A DNA stretch of 64,000 bases from Cololabis saira (GCF_033807715.1 NC_084590.1:592501-656500), one strand, 5' to 3'. Shown: positions 49,754 to 60,896, counted from the first letter of the stretch. Notes: generated from the sequence alone by a model not told the origin. Numbers and translations: made by a program.

Positions 49754-49953
49754 TGTGGCAGGATGAGGCTCGACTCCAGAGGTTGGTAAAACACGTCTTT
49801 ATTCCGTGACAGCGGAATCCAACTGACCAAAAGAACTGTCAGTTGACAACTGTAAACTAACACACGTTGCTGAGCAACCAAATAAATGCTTGTGACCACG
49901 CCCCCTTCCATACAGTCCCGATGGGTGCGAGGTCCGTTATTGTGTCCGCCACA
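49754..49953 (-). repeat. 3' LTR of the Ty3 element
   Basis: 199 of 200 positions equal the 5' LTR. It is preceded on the minus strand by a G-rich polypurine-type tract (TTCTGGGGGGGGGGCTG, 49970-49954). Confidence 0.93.
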
Positions 49954-50000
49954 CAGCCCCCCCCCCAGAACACCCAGAAGGTTGTCCTTGGAAGGGCCCA

Positions 50001-51640
50001 TCAGTCCCTCACTGGTGGCTTAATCAGCCGACCACAACGGCTGCGCCGTCCTTCCTGTACCACCACAGGAGCATCAGTGTGAGCAGGATGCTGCGGAGAA
50101 AAAATAACAGTCTTCAGTGGTAAATTAGAACGTCCATCCTTTGCAGCATCGACAGGAGGTCTCAGTGGAGGGCGTCCACGACGGGGGACCTGGGCCGGGA
50201 CCACAGCTTCATCCGCTACAGTGTGTGCGGGTTTAAGCCTATCTAGTGCCACGTGCTCTTTGCGGCCTCCTAGGTCTAACAAAAAAACCTTAGGGCCTCT
50301 CTCGAGGACTCTAAAGGGGCCGTCGTATGGAGGCCGTAGAGGAGAGCGATGAGCATCATGCCGCACAAAGACAAACTGAGCCGACTTGAGCTCCGATGGA
50401 ATGAATGTCCGCGGAAAACAGTGGTGAATGGGCCCCGGTGTCAAAAAACGATTTGATGCGAAGGGACCGCTTGCTGGGTGAATTTGCGGAGCTGAACTTT
50501 CAGGCAAAAATTCTCCAGGCACACGAAGTGGCTGACCGAACACGAGCTCTGCGGGCGACGCATTTAAATCTTCCTTTGGGGCCGTGCGCAAACCGAGCAT
50601 GACCCACGATAAGCGGTCCACCCAGTTACCATCCGAGAGCGCAGCACGCAGTGCTGCTTTGAGGGACCTGTAAAAACGTTCACAAAGGCCATTAGCTTGT
50701 GGGTGGTATGCAGTAGTACGGTGTACCTGCACTCCCAAAGCTTCTGCCAACGACGACCAAAGTTCTGAAATAAACTGGGGGCCTCTGTCAGACGTGATGT
50801 CAGACGGGACACCGAAACGTGAGACCCAGGCACCCAGAAAAGCACGCGCCACATCTTTTGACCCTGTAGAGGACTGGGGCACTGCCTCGGGCCACCTGGT
50901 GGTACGGTCCACCATGGTGAGGAGGTGCGTGTAACCCTGCGATGGAGGAAGAGGGCCCACCAGGTCAATGTGGACATGGTCAAACCGCCTGGCTGGAATG
51001 GGGAACGGTTCCAGGGGCGCCTTTGTGTGCTGGTGAACTTTAGCCCGCTGGCATGCTACACATGCAGCTGCCCACTCCTTAACCTCCCTGCGGAGGCCGG
51101 GCCAGACAAACTTGGCCCCAACCAGTTTCACTGACGCCCGGATGCCAGGGTGTGAGAGGGAGTGTACGGAATCGAAAACCCGCCGGCGCCAGGAAACTGG
51201 GACCACCGGACGGGGCCGACCAGTGGAGATGTCGCAGAGAAGAGCTGGACCTCCGACCTCTACCGCCAAGTTCTCTAGTCTGAGACCGGTACCAGCAGAC
51301 CTAAGAGTCGCGATGTCCTGGTCATCAGCCTGGTCAGCAGCCATAGCAGAAAAATCAACTCCCAGGTTTACAGGGCACACCAGCGCGCGTGACAGGCAAT
51401 CGGCCACCAGGTTTGTTTTACCTGCGACATGCCGAATGTCCGTGGTAAACTCTGAGATGGACGCTAGATGGCGCTGCTGGCGAGCGGACCACGGCTCTGT
51501 CACTTTAGACATTGCAAATATCAACGGCTTATGGTCTACATATGCCGTGAATGAACAGCCTTCAAGAAAAAAACCGAAAATGACGGGTGGCGAGGTACAG
51601 CGCCAACAACTCACGGTCAAAAACACTATACTTTCGCTCA
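50001..51640 (-). pseudogene. Ty3 pol: rest of RNase H and integrase
   Basis: Overlaps the preceding piece in another frame. FTAYVDHKPLIFAMSK and RHVAGKTNLVADCLSRA end the RNase H. The integrase has the zinc-binding H-H-C-C region (SVHSLSHPGIRASVKLV to CVACQRAKVHQH) and the catalytic triad Asp (HIDLVGPLPPS), Asp (DITSDRGPQF) and Glu (ANGLCERFYRSLK). A C-terminal SH3-like segment RPPYDGPFRVLERGPKVFLL and a basic tail follow. No chromodomain is seen. The piece has no internal stop over about 550 codons. It is separated from RT only by the homopolymer shift. Confidence 0.93.
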
Positions 51641-53001
51641 CTGTCACGTAGTTTGCGGCTGAAAAATGCAAGAGGTTGCCAAACTCCTGCCACCCGCTGC
51701 TCTACGACTCCCCCTACTGCTATGTCCGAAGCGTCGGTTGTCAAAGAAATGGGGGCCGAAGGTGATGGGTGAGCTAAAAGTACTGCATTGGCCAGGGCAG
51801 ACTTAGCATCCTCAAAGGCACTGATGCGATCAGGTGTCCAGTCCACTGGGTCACAGCCTTTCTTTTTTTGCAAGGCTCCATAAAGCGGCTGCAGGAGGTG
51901 GGCGGCGCGAGGGAGGAAACGGTTATAAAAATTAATCATACCCAAAAACTCCTGCAGCGCCTTAACCGAGGCCGGGCGGGGAAACTCTGCCACCGCTTGA
52001 ACCTTAGACGGCAGTGGAACTGCACCCTGAGCTGAAATCCGGTGCCCTAAAAAATCAATAACCGGCAGGCCGAACTGGCATTTAGCCGGGTTGACAATAA
52101 GGCCGTGTTCATCTAGCCTCTGGAAGACCAGTTTGAGGTGTGCCAAATGTTCTTCTGTTGAGGAACTGGCCACCAAAATGTCATTGAGGTAAATGAACAC
52201 GAACGTGAGGTCTCGCAACACAGAGTCCATCAGCCTCTGGAAGGTCTGCGCTGCCCCCTTCAGGCCGAAGGGCATGCGCAGAAATTCAAAAAGCCCAAAC
52301 GGGGTAATTACAGCGGTCTTGGGCACATCCTCTGCTCTCATGGGAACCTGGTGGTAACCGCGTACTAAATCCACCTTAGAAAAGATGGTTGTCCCTGCTA
52401 AATGCGCGGAAAAATCCTGAATGTGTGGGACTGGATAACGGTCGTGCACAGTGACGTTGTTAAGACGGCGAAAATCCCCACACGGGCGCCACGAACCGTC
52501 TGCTTTGGGCACCATGTGGAGCGGTGAGGCCCAGGGGCTCTTGGAGCGTCTAACTATGCCTAAACGCTCCATAGAGGCAAACTCCTCTTTAGCAATGGCT
52601 AATTTCTGTGTGTCTAACCGACGAGCACGCGCAAAAACCGGGGGCCCCGTGGTGGTGACGTAATGCTCGACGCCGTGCCTGGTTGTCGCGGTGGAAAAAA
52701 CAGGTTTGATCAGCCGCGGGAATTCTGCCAGCAGACGTTGGAACACGTTACCTGCTGCTAAAAAACTAGCGTGTGCTAGCGGTCCAGATCCCCCAGTCTC
52801 ACACGGGAAAGTCATAAAAGTCACTGCATCGATCAATCTGCGGTTTACAACGTCCACCAGCAAACCGTTAGCACACAGAAAATCAGCACCGATGATAGGA
52901 AAAGCAACACTGGCGATGACAAAGTCACTCTCAAACCGGCGTCCGTTGAAACAAACAGTCACTGACCGGGTCCCGAAAGTGGTGATGGAGGAGCCGTTGG
53001 C
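51562..53001 (-). pseudogene. Ty3 pol: protease C-terminal half, reverse transcriptase, start of RNase H
   Basis: Begins without the protease active-site motif; [17 protein letters not shown] and [17 protein letters not shown] are the later strands of a retropepsin. RT follows: [75 protein letters not shown]. The catalytic box reads YLND where the family has YxDD, so the first Asp is replaced by Asn (codon in 52192-52200). Thumb and connection ([25 protein letters not shown]) continue to [16 protein letters not shown], the start of RNase H. A stop follows a run of seven A (51567-51573, plus strand), which shifts the frame. Confidence 0.93.
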
Positions 53002-53357
53002 GCCGACCTGTCACCCAAGCCCGGCATGGAGATGATTCTGTCCGCTCTCTCCGAGGCGGAGAGGCTGAACCTCCGGAGCAGCAGCTGCTTCAGCGCGGCG
53101 TACTTGTCTCGTTGCGGAGGCGCACGGAGCAGCTGCAGGACCCGCCGGGTGCACTGTTGGCCCAGAGCGACGACGACCAGATGATACCGGGAATCATCCT
53201 CCGTGATTGCTCGTAGCCGGAAAAGCGCCTCGATATGCTGGAACCAGGAGCCGGGGTCCTCCTGCCAAAATTCAGGCAGCCTCAAAACCGCAGCGGAACT
53301 TGCGGGCTGCGGAGGCTGCTGAGATGAAGACGAGATGTCTTCTGTTTCCTCAAACAT
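52959..53357 (-). pseudogene. Ty3 gag, C-terminally truncated
   Basis: Starts at ATG 53357, about 20 bp after the LTR. LPEFWQEDPGSWFQHIEALF and RYHLVVVALGQQCTRRVLQL, then LKQLLLRRFSLSASERAD and [11 protein letters not shown], form a capsid-like gag of the CsRn1/K02A2.6 style. After about 120 residues the frame passes into unrelated codons and stops. The adjoining DNA encodes protease sequence in a different frame. The rest of gag, any zinc knuckle and the N-terminal half of the protease are therefore deleted. Confidence 0.85.
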
Positions 53358-53378
53358 GTTCAAACAAGGGGTCACCAA

Positions 53379-53578
53379 TGTGGCAGGATGAGGCTCGACT
53401 CCAGAGGTTGGTAAAACACGTCTTTATTCCGTGACAGCGGAATCCAACTGACCAAAAGAACTGTCAGTTGACAACTGTAAACTAACACACGTTGCTGAGC
53501 AACCAAATAAATGCTTGTGACCACGCCCCCTTCCATACAGTCCTGATGGGTGCGAGGTCCGTTATTGTGTCCGCCACA
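53379..53578 (-). repeat. 5' LTR of the Ty3 element
   Basis: 200 bp, beginning TGTGGCGGACACAATAACGG on the minus strand and ending CCTGCCACA. It contains a minus-strand AATAAA (in CGGAATAAAGACG). It is immediately followed by TTGGTGACCCC, the primer-binding site. Confidence 0.93.
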
Positions 53579-53582
53579 ACTT

Positions 53583-53860
53583 CACCTTTAAATCTTACAA
53601 TACGAATAACCTGTAGTACAGTGCTCCATCAGACCTGAGTGTTAAATTGTTACTTGGTCATGCAGATATCATTATTCCTGTTAACTTGTTTATTTTTATT
53701 TTTATTAACCAGGAAATATCGCCCTGAAAATGGTTTATTATCCACTAGTAAACAGGCTAAGCGAGTTATAGATACAAAAATCACTTAGTGCTTCAAAATA
53801 AAGTACAGTATAAACCATAAAAAGCATGACATTTAACAATTAAAATCTGCATAAAATGAT
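53583..53860. other. No gene seen
   Basis: AT-rich unassigned sequence between the Ty3 element and the inverted Tc1-like end. Confidence 0.3.
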
Positions 53861-54120
53861 TAGTATGAAAAATAAAATAAAAATGAAAAGTACATCAAAC
53901 ATACAGTGGGTACTGAAAGTATTCGGACCCCTTCACATTTTTCCCTCTTTGTTTCATTGCAGCCATTTGCTAAAATCAAAAAAGTTAATTTTATTGCTCA
54001 TTAATGTTCACTCAGCACCCCATCTTGACAGAAAAAAATAGAAATGTAGACATTTTTGCAAATGTATTAACAAAGAAAAACTGAAATATCACATGGTCAG
54101 AGGTATTTGGGCTCCTTGCT
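53861..54120 (+). mobile_element. Tc1-like left end with extended inverted repeat
   Basis: TACAGTGGGTACTGAAAGTA and TTCGGACCCCTTCACATTTT are classic fish Tc1-type termini. The same sequence returns inverted at 61500-61725. The match extends about 45 bp outside the TACAGTG end (AAAAATAAAATAAAAATGAA, AAGTACATCAAACA), further than an ordinary Tc1 end. No transposase is left between the two ends. Confidence 0.7.
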
Positions 54121-54125
54121 CAGTA

Positions 54126-54350
54126 CAGGGGTCACCAATCCTGGTCCTCGAGGGCTGGTGTCCCTGCAGGTTTTAGATGTTTCCCTGCTTCATTGCACCA
54201 TGATACAAGTGACTGTGTCATTAACAGAATTGTGCAGCCCTGGATGACAAGCTGATGAGAATGATTAATTAGAATCAGGTGTGTTAAAGCAGGGAAACAT
54301 CTAAAACATGCAGGACACCGGCCCTCGAGGACCAGGATTGGTGACCCCTG
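54126..54350. mobile_element. Palindromic MITE, 225 bp, TA target duplication
   Basis: It starts CAGGGGTCACCAATCCTGGT, ends ACCAGGATTGGTGACCCCTG and is flanked by TA on both sides (54124-54125, 54351-54352). The 30-bp ends (including CCTCGAGGGC) are perfect inverted repeats. TA flanks fit Tc1/mariner. It sits within the Tc1-like element's left part. Confidence 0.88.
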
Positions 54351-54352
54351 TA

Positions 54353-54672
54353 TTGGAGGCCTGATGGTCTAATGGGATTGATGCAACAATTTTTTCACAC
54401 CTGGATTTGGGGATCCAGTCTTCCTTGCAGATTCTCTCCTGGGGCCTCATGTACAAAGAGTGCGGCGCACAAAAAACGTGTGTACGGCACTTTCTACGCT
54501 CATGGTCGGATATACAAAAATTGATTTGAACGTAGAAAGTTGCAGTCTTTCACTCACACACCAAGGCTGGTGTACACACTTTTCTGAGGTTTTGAAACAA
54601 TCAAGAAAGTGTCAAACAGAACAAAAGGTGTCAAAAAGAACAGTTTACACTTGCACTCTAACAATTACAAAT
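54353..54672. other. No gene seen; MITE-like words
   Basis: GGGGCCTCATGTACAAAGAG and GCGCACAAAAAACGTGTGTA are typical of a common teleost MITE, but no paired end was located. Otherwise unassigned. Confidence 0.35.
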
Positions 54673-54676
54673 GTAC

Positions 54677-55097
54677 TGATGAAGCATTTTGACCATTTGG
54701 CCCCCTGCAGGGACACAACGACGCCTTGCAGATTGCTCAAGCCCCCCTTATGCTCATAGACATGCGGGTTCCAGTTCCTGGGGACCCCTGCCGGGACATT
54801 GTCACGCAAGGTTCGGCGTTCTGCATCCCTGCCGAGACTTCCAGCCCCCACAGAGACAAAGAACATATACGGACTTCCTGATCCCTCAGGGGTGGTCCTA
54901 AAGCTAAAAGTCCCACCTCTCTCACTGGGCTGGTATTCCTGAAACTTCTTGTATAAAAAATCTGATTACAACGTCACTCGAGGTCAGCATTTCTACCAGA
55001 CCTCTGGTCTGTGCAGACGTGCTCACCGCCGGCTCAATAAAACCTCATAAAAAACCACAAAGCGGACTTCTGAACTGGTTTGATAAATTCCTCAACA
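54677..55097 (+). repeat. 5' LTR of the retrovirus-like element
   Basis: It starts TGATGAAGCATTTTG and ends TTCCTCAACA. TATAAAA at 54952-54958 and AATAAA at 55036-55041 give a U3-R-U5 layout, with transcription expected to start about 25-30 bp after the TATA box. Confidence 0.93.
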
Positions 55098-56782
55098 ATT
55101 TGGCGCCGTGACCCGGATGACAATAGACCTTCGATGGAAACTCCTGTTCCAGAACAACGGCGCAATCAGCGACTCTATCTAAAATTTTAGAGGTTAAGGG
55201 ATCCACTTACAAAATCCCAAATTATTGTTGCTGAGTTGTTGTCGAAAGTCTGTGAATTGGAGTGCCGGAGAATGGTTGACGTCATCCTGAGATTTTAGGT
55301 AAGTCCGCTGTGTGGTTGTGAAGGTTATTTTATTATTTTGTGTTATTGGGAACGTTATTGTAGAGATGTTTTTAGGAACGCTGGCAATTTCATAACACTT
55401 GAATTTGATTGTGTTGTGAGAATGTTCTGCTTCTCCTGCCTTAAGAATCTGACTCGCTCTTCTAAAAAAGGTTTAATATCTCGGGTAACATTAAAGAGAG
55501 AAATGGCCAAGAGCGCCATGGTTGGTCTGGTACCAATAAAAAGATAGTCCAGGGGGACTATTCTTATGCATATGCAGGACGTGGGGTCCGTAAGTGTTGG
55601 AACACTGATATATTTGTGAGAAATAGACATTCTGTATGTAGAGAAACTGTTTTATTTTATAAGTCGGGATGACACGCTCTCCCAAAATGAGGTATATTTC
55701 ATTTCTGCAAGAATCGACTTGCTCTTCTTGCACCAACAGGAATGATTTGTATGCTCTGTCAAGTGAAGTTTTTCAGTTCTTTAAATACATGTATGGTAAT
55801 CACGGTACCGATAGTTTTATTTGTTAGTTTTGTTTGTTACTCAGTTAGTATTAAATATTGTTAAAATAACTAAAAAGCACTTCAAACTCCCTCAGATTTT
55901 TGGAGGGATGAAGGTAGACGCCGTAATGCAGAATCTCAAATAGCTTCGCTTACTGATCAAAATAAAAAGCTGATGGCTAGAAGGATTTAAAAACACAACG
56001 CAGACGAAAAAGAAATTAGAGAACCAGTTAAATGATAAAATCAAAACCTTTATCCGATGAAACTGATTAAAGAATCAAATGACGATGACACTTCTGATGA
56101 CGACTGGATTTTACAAAAATCCAAGATCTGTTGCCTACAAAATTTGGAGCCAAATAATGGTAAGAGATTTTAAATTAATAAACAAAATGGCTAGAGGAAA
56201 CAGCGGTTAAACTAACTTTGCCACATGATTTGAAAAGTAAAGTACTTGATGCGCAAAGTACTTGATGCTTGTAGAATTCCCTTTAATCCCACAGCTGTTG
56301 CCAAAATCACACCAGAGCAAGCTCAGACTTTTTTCACAGGATTTATTGCCTTAACAGTTCAAAGGGAAAATTGATAATCCCAGGGAACTTTATGCTAAAA
56401 CAATTTTGACAGCAAAAGAGAATTGTGGTCTGTCACGAGATCAGATTGATGGATTCCCTCCAGGGTACATGCAAAATATATATTTGCTAATTGCCCTCCA
56501 CAAAGGGTAGGCCTGGGTAACGCAAAAAAAAAAAAAAAAAGAATCTGAAATGTATGAAAATACTAATGTCTTTTTCAAAAGTGTTTCCTACACAGGTTGA
56601 GCGCTGAGAGGAGGCGCAGAGGAAACAGCCAATGATCAGCTCCCATTGGGGTGAGCCAAATCAGAGCATCCCAATTTACATAATCTCTCTCCTGCCTATG
56701 GTAACTTCATCATGTAAGTGCATGGAAATCTGTCTGTGGCCTACTATAACGTCTCTGAATGCATGTATAACTAATCTCTAAC

Positions 56783-57385
56783 TAGAGGTGTCAAGTAACG
56801 AAGTACAAATACCTCATTACCTTACTTAAGTAGAACTTTTGGTTGTGTATGCTTCACTGGAGTAATTATTTTTCAGACGGTTTTTACTTTTACTCCTTAC
56901 ATTTTCACGCAATTATCTTTACTTTTTACTCCTTACGTTTTAAAAACAGCCTTACTCTATTTCATTTCGGCCTTTTTAAAAAAAACTATCCAGTTAAATT
57001 GTGCCATCCGGATAGAGTGAATTTGGTTGTGGTTGGATGAGAAGTATAAACATATTTGGTTTGTACGTGTCTGGTCTCTGAAACACATGTTAATGCTCAA
57101 TAATACAAATATATGGTTCTTTAATATATTTGCATTATACTAAGATGCATTCATTTTCAATGGCTTTTAGCCTTAATGTTTTTCCCCGCTTATATTACTT
57201 TTACTTTTATACTTTAAGTACTTTTGAAACCAGTACTTTATACTTTTACTTGAGAAAAAAATAAATAAAAATAAAAATAAATACATTTTGGGTTGATACT
57301 TCAACTTCTACAGGAGTATTTTTGAACTCTAATATCTATACTTCTACCTGAGTAATGAATGAGAATACTTTTGACACCTCTGTCT
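56783..57385. mobile_element. hAT-type MITE inside the retrovirus-like element
   Basis: AGAGGTGTCAAGTAACGAAG on the left and, inverted, AGAGGTGTCAAAAGTATTCT on the right, with words such as TTTTACTCCTTACATTTT and CTTTAAGTACTTTTGAAACC. This is a very common teleost hAT-type sequence. The flanks do not give a clear 8-bp duplication. Confidence 0.65.
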
Positions 57386-57414
57386 TTAACACTCGTCCTG
57401 ACCTTTCCTGTTTT

Positions 57415-57905
57415 CCTCACTGACGGCTCTGCTTATAAAAATGGAATACCATACGCAGGTTATACAATTTGTGATAATTCTTAATTGTTGAAAGCGCCCT
57501 CCTCCTCCCGCTCCACCCAAGTAGATGAAACTATATACTGATCAAAAGGTAAAACTGTTACAATCTATACAGATTCCAGATATGCTTTTGGTTGTGTATA
57601 TTGTATTTTATAGATTTTATATATTGTGGGCGAACCAAGGATTTATTTCATCCTCGGAGATAAATGTGGTTAATTGATTGGTGAACTGTTACAAGCCTGT
57701 CAACTACCTTCATCTATTGCTTTGTTAAATGTGAAGCCCACACCCAGTCCAACCCTGTTTTCACTAGGCAATGCTTCAGCTGACCATGCAGCAAAAGAAA
57801 CTGCCAAATTTGGCTTACCTGTCTATGTAAAACTTTGCCCTTCTATACCCGCTAACGACCTGGTTTCTCCTAATGATGTAGCTCTCCTACAAGAAGACTA
57901 CTGAG
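57415..57905 (+). pseudogene. Retroviral RNase H remnant
   Basis: TDGSAYKNGIPYAGYTICDN near 57420-57480 holds the first RNase H Asp. After a stop and shift, VTIYTDSRYAFG near 57560-57595 is the later Asp segment. GELLQACQLPSSIALLNVKP to LGNASADHAAKETA (57674-57800) is the His/Asp-containing end of retroviral RNase H. At least two stops and frame changes separate the pieces. They lie in the usual order on the plus strand. No polymerase domain was found upstream and no integrase downstream. Confidence 0.75.
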
Positions 57906-58919
57906 GTGAAGAAAAAAACGGATTGTAGCATTCCCATGGTTGTAAAAATGTAAATAATTTGTGGGTCAGCAACGACGGCCGCGTTGTTGCACCCACATCC
58001 TTGTACACGTGAATAGTTGATCACAGTTGGCAATCACAGATGAGAAAAAGGGGGAATGTGTCAGATAGTGTTGAAAGACTGATAAGCTCCAAGATTTGCA
58101 TCCTATAAAAATATTGCAAACATTATCAACACTCCCCCCCACCGTGACTTTTTTGAAGCTCTGCAAATAGACATTATGTGAGGGATATGAAAATGTTCAT
58201 GTATGAAAATGTTTTTGTATGTGCAGAGAATTTTAAACTGGACTTAAATGGACAATGTTGACACCTGTTAACACCCATTAGGAAGCACAAAACTCACGCC
58301 TCATGAAAGGATCATGGGTAGACCTATGACCATACAAAGCAATTCAGTTCTGTATATATGAAGAAGATGGACTTCCATGCCATGGATGAATCCATGATAT
58401 CATTCTGTTGTACTCTAAACTTCTGCTGTTCAGTCAATCCACAGAAAAGTAAAAGCTGTCCAGTCTCTTCTTAGTGGCAAACCATGCCACAACCCGGAGA
58501 CTGGGTTTGTGTCGGAGAGGGCCTCGGTGGTCCAGGGCTCAGCACGTCCTGCACCACCGACACTCAAGGGTGGGGGGCGCTGGCCTGGTTCCACGCGTCC
58601 CACTGCGGGAGCACAGCTCCTCGACCTTGCACCGGAGACCGGCCGATTCCTTCTTCTTTCTGTGGTACCCCGTCGGAGCCATTGAGGGGAGCAACGCGGG
58701 CAGGAAAGCCCAGCTCCAACACCCAGGACCTCCACGACTGGTGGAGGAGCTGAGGAGCGGAGGAGCAGCACAGGCCCCGCAGACCCCCACAAGCGAGACA
58801 ATTATGGTGTAGCATCGAGATGTGACTCCACATACTCTCCTTCTGAAGAACCGCTTGTTAAGCCTAAAACAAGCCAAAAACCACTGCCCGATTCCATTGA
58901 GGATTCGGCAAGGACCGCA

Positions 58920-59280
58920 ACAGGGGGCATGCCGAAGCTCTCACGGGAGATGGCTGCTCTAGGGATGATGGCCTTGCGGAATCGTGCTGCATTGGACTAC
59001 TTACTAGCTTCTCAAGGGGAACTTGTGCTGTCATTAAAACTGAATGTTGTACATTTACACCCGCAATGCCACAGTCCAAGAAATAACGCATCACTTGAAA
59101 GATATTGCCAAAATGTTACATACACCTGTCATAAGTAGTTTGTTTCATTGGTTTAAAGAACAGTTAGGACACGTTGGTTACTTGATATTTGAATTTGCTT
59201 TGTTGGCTTGTTGTTATTTGGTTTCCGACCACATGTCTAAGGTTTACTTGCAAACACATGTATCACTCAAACTATTACTA
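58920..59280 (+). pseudogene. Retroviral envelope transmembrane-subunit remnant
   Basis: A conserved segment with ALRNRAALDYLLASQG (58968-59018) precedes a CX6CC motif (59024-59050), the disulphide motif of gamma-type envelope transmembrane subunits. A hydrophobic membrane-spanning stretch follows at about 59170-59225. The three parts are in different reading frames, so at least two indels have broken the gene. A surface subunit was not recognised upstream (58180-58900). Described only as a relic. Confidence 0.7.
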
Positions 59281-59296
59281 AAATGATGTACTCCAC

Positions 59297-59332
<36 letters not shown>

Positions 59333-59337
59333 TGAAT

Positions 59338-59757
59338 TGATGAAGCATTTTGACCATTTGGCCCCCTGCAGGGACACAACGACGCCTTGCAGATTGCTCA
59401 AGCCCCCCTTATGCTCATAGACATGCGGGTTCCAGTTCCTGGGGACCCCTGCCGGGACATTGTCACGCAAGGTTCGGCGTTCTGCATCCCTGCCGAGACT
59501 TCCAGCCCCCACAGAGACAAAGAACATATACGGACTTCCTGATCCCTCAGGGGTGGTCCTAAAGCTAAAAGTCCCACCTCTCTCACTGGGCTGGTATTCC
59601 TGAAACTTCTTGTATAAAAATCTGATTACAACGTCACTCGAGGTCAGCATTTCTACCAGACCTCTGGTCTGTGCAGACGTGCTCACCGCCGGCTCAATAA
59701 AACCTCATAAAAAACCACAAAGCGGACTTCTGAACTGGTTTGATAAATTCCTCAACA
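59338..59757 (+). repeat. 3' LTR of the retrovirus-like element
   Basis: Identical to the 5' LTR except for one A fewer after TATA (TATAAAA 59613-59619; AATAAA 59696-59701). It is preceded by a 29-bp A-run (59301-59329) where a polypurine tract would be. Confidence 0.93.
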
Positions 59758-59761
59758 GTAC

Positions 59762-60394
59762 TCACTTATATTGCCACTTCGAGGGTTACAAGGACCGTAT
59801 GGGACGAGGACTGGAGATTAAAGCCAGATCCTAAAACATCCCATAACTGTGTCTGGACAGAAAAACATTAAAATAAATTTTGCAGCGAAAAAACGGTTCT
59901 GTAAAGTTGTCTTTTAAAATAAAACTAAGATGTCAAAGAAAGGTTGGTTGGTACGAACTGATGTGATTCAGCAATGATGAATAAAGTTTTTATTGAATGT
60001 TTAGGCAACTTTCAGAGTCTGATGTGGAGTCAGCTGCAGGTGCTGCAGATCCAGAAAGTATTTCTCCGGTGATGGACCGGGATCTAGACCGGTCTCTCCT
60101 CTCAGGACCTGGACCTGGACCTGGACCTGGACCTGGACCGGGACCCAGACCATTCTCTCCTCCTGCGGATGCAACACTCCGAGTTACAGCGACTTTGATC
60201 TTTATTTCTCACGTTTACACCTCGATAATCACGTTGGCACAAGTTGTGTTTATTTCTGCAGCAGAGGAATCAGATCGTGATGCTTCATGTTTTAAATATA
60301 AATGTATATGTGGCAGGGTGGAGGAGCAGCCACTCAGGTGATGGGGCACAGGTGTGCCCCATCAACCTCTCCACCCTGCCTACCTTGATAAGAA
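59762..60394. other. No gene seen; short GGACCT repeat
   Basis: The CAGGACCTGGACCTGG repeat at 60103-60145 resembles the unit of the 16-kb minisatellite. GTGCCCCATCAACCTCTCCACC pairs with GGTGGAGGAGCAGCCACTCAGG nearby, giving a possible stem. Nothing else was recognised. Confidence 0.35.
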
Positions 60395-60520
60395 GGGACT
60401 GCACAGCAGCAAAGGGGCGGCTGGCCGTGTGCCTCTGCGTCTGTGGGGACTCCGGGGTCTTTTGGGTGTCCGCCGGGGGGCCGGGTCGGGGGGCGGGGGG
60501 AGTCATTCCCAGGTGTCTAT

Positions 60521-60896
60521 AGGCCCTTTCACACAGCCAGTTCGAGGCGGGAACGTTGCGCCTTCAAGCCGCCTCGCTGTTCTGTGTGAAAGTCACGGAG
60601 GCGGAATGGGGGGGCCAAGTGGCCCCACCAATAAGCCGGCAGCGGAGGTAGTCACAGAGCCGTCACAGAGACGAAACGGGGTCTGTGTGAATGACACAGC
60701 CGGCATGCCGCTGACATGACGGTCGGACTGACGCTGTCGTCACGCCTCTGATTGCGGAACGCCGGCATGCTGTGTGAATTTACAGACGGGAGCGGCGTTA
60801 TGCCGGCGTTGTATGGTTCTGTGTGAACCAACAAAGGCGGCGTATTGGCAGGACTTCTTTACACCAATATTGCGGAATCTCTGTGTGAAAGGGGCT
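60521..60896. mobile_element. MITE, 376 bp, AGGCCCTTTCACACAG ends, 3-bp flanks
   Basis: The left end AGGCCCTTTCACACAG and right end CTGTGTGAAAGGGGCT are 16-bp inverted repeats with one mismatch. TAT stands on both sides (60518-60520, 60897-60899), and the other copy of the host sequence reads straight through this point (GTGTCTATGTCTTATG). The 3-bp duplication suggests PIF/Harbinger. The interior is GC-rich and contains CTGTGTGAA five or six times. Confidence 0.8.

Larger units (their letters stand above)
49754..53578 (-). mobile_element. Ty3/Gypsy LTR retrotransposon (3825 bp), young but defective
   Basis: Two 200-bp LTRs (TGTGG...CCACA) differ at one position (C at 49919-49920 region versus T in the other) and the whole is flanked by ACTT on both sides (49750-49753 and 53579-53582). 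On the minus strand the order is 5' LTR, primer-binding site TGGTGACCCC, gag, partial protease, reverse transcriptase, RNase H, integrase, G-rich polypurine tract, 3' LTR. PR-RT-RH-IN order is diagnostic of Ty3/Gypsy. The gag style and the binding site resemble the CsRn1-like group. Three coding defects are visible. Confidence 0.95.
54677..59757 (+). mobile_element. Endogenous retrovirus-like element (5.1 kb) with intact LTRs and decayed interior
   Basis: Direct LTRs of 421 and 420 bp differ only by one A in an A-run. The 4-bp repeat GTAC flanks the element (54673-54676 and 59758-59761), the duplication size typical of gamma/epsilon-like retroviruses. A primer-binding site TGGCGCCGTGACCCGGAT (55101-55118) close to the tRNA-His type follows the 5' LTR. 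The interior contains only scraps: an RNase H remnant (57415-57905) and an envelope transmembrane remnant (58920-59280), both frameshifted. Gag, protease, reverse transcriptase and integrase were not recognised. A MITE lies at 56783-57385. It is incapable of encoding viral proteins. Confidence 0.9.

Noticed and set aside
58430..58877. Overlapping frames of 110-120 codons in a GC-rich stretch of the retrovirus-like element
   Set aside because: They lie on both strands of the same GC-rich segment and show no recognisable surface-envelope or other domain. Most likely chance open frames in GC-rich DNA.
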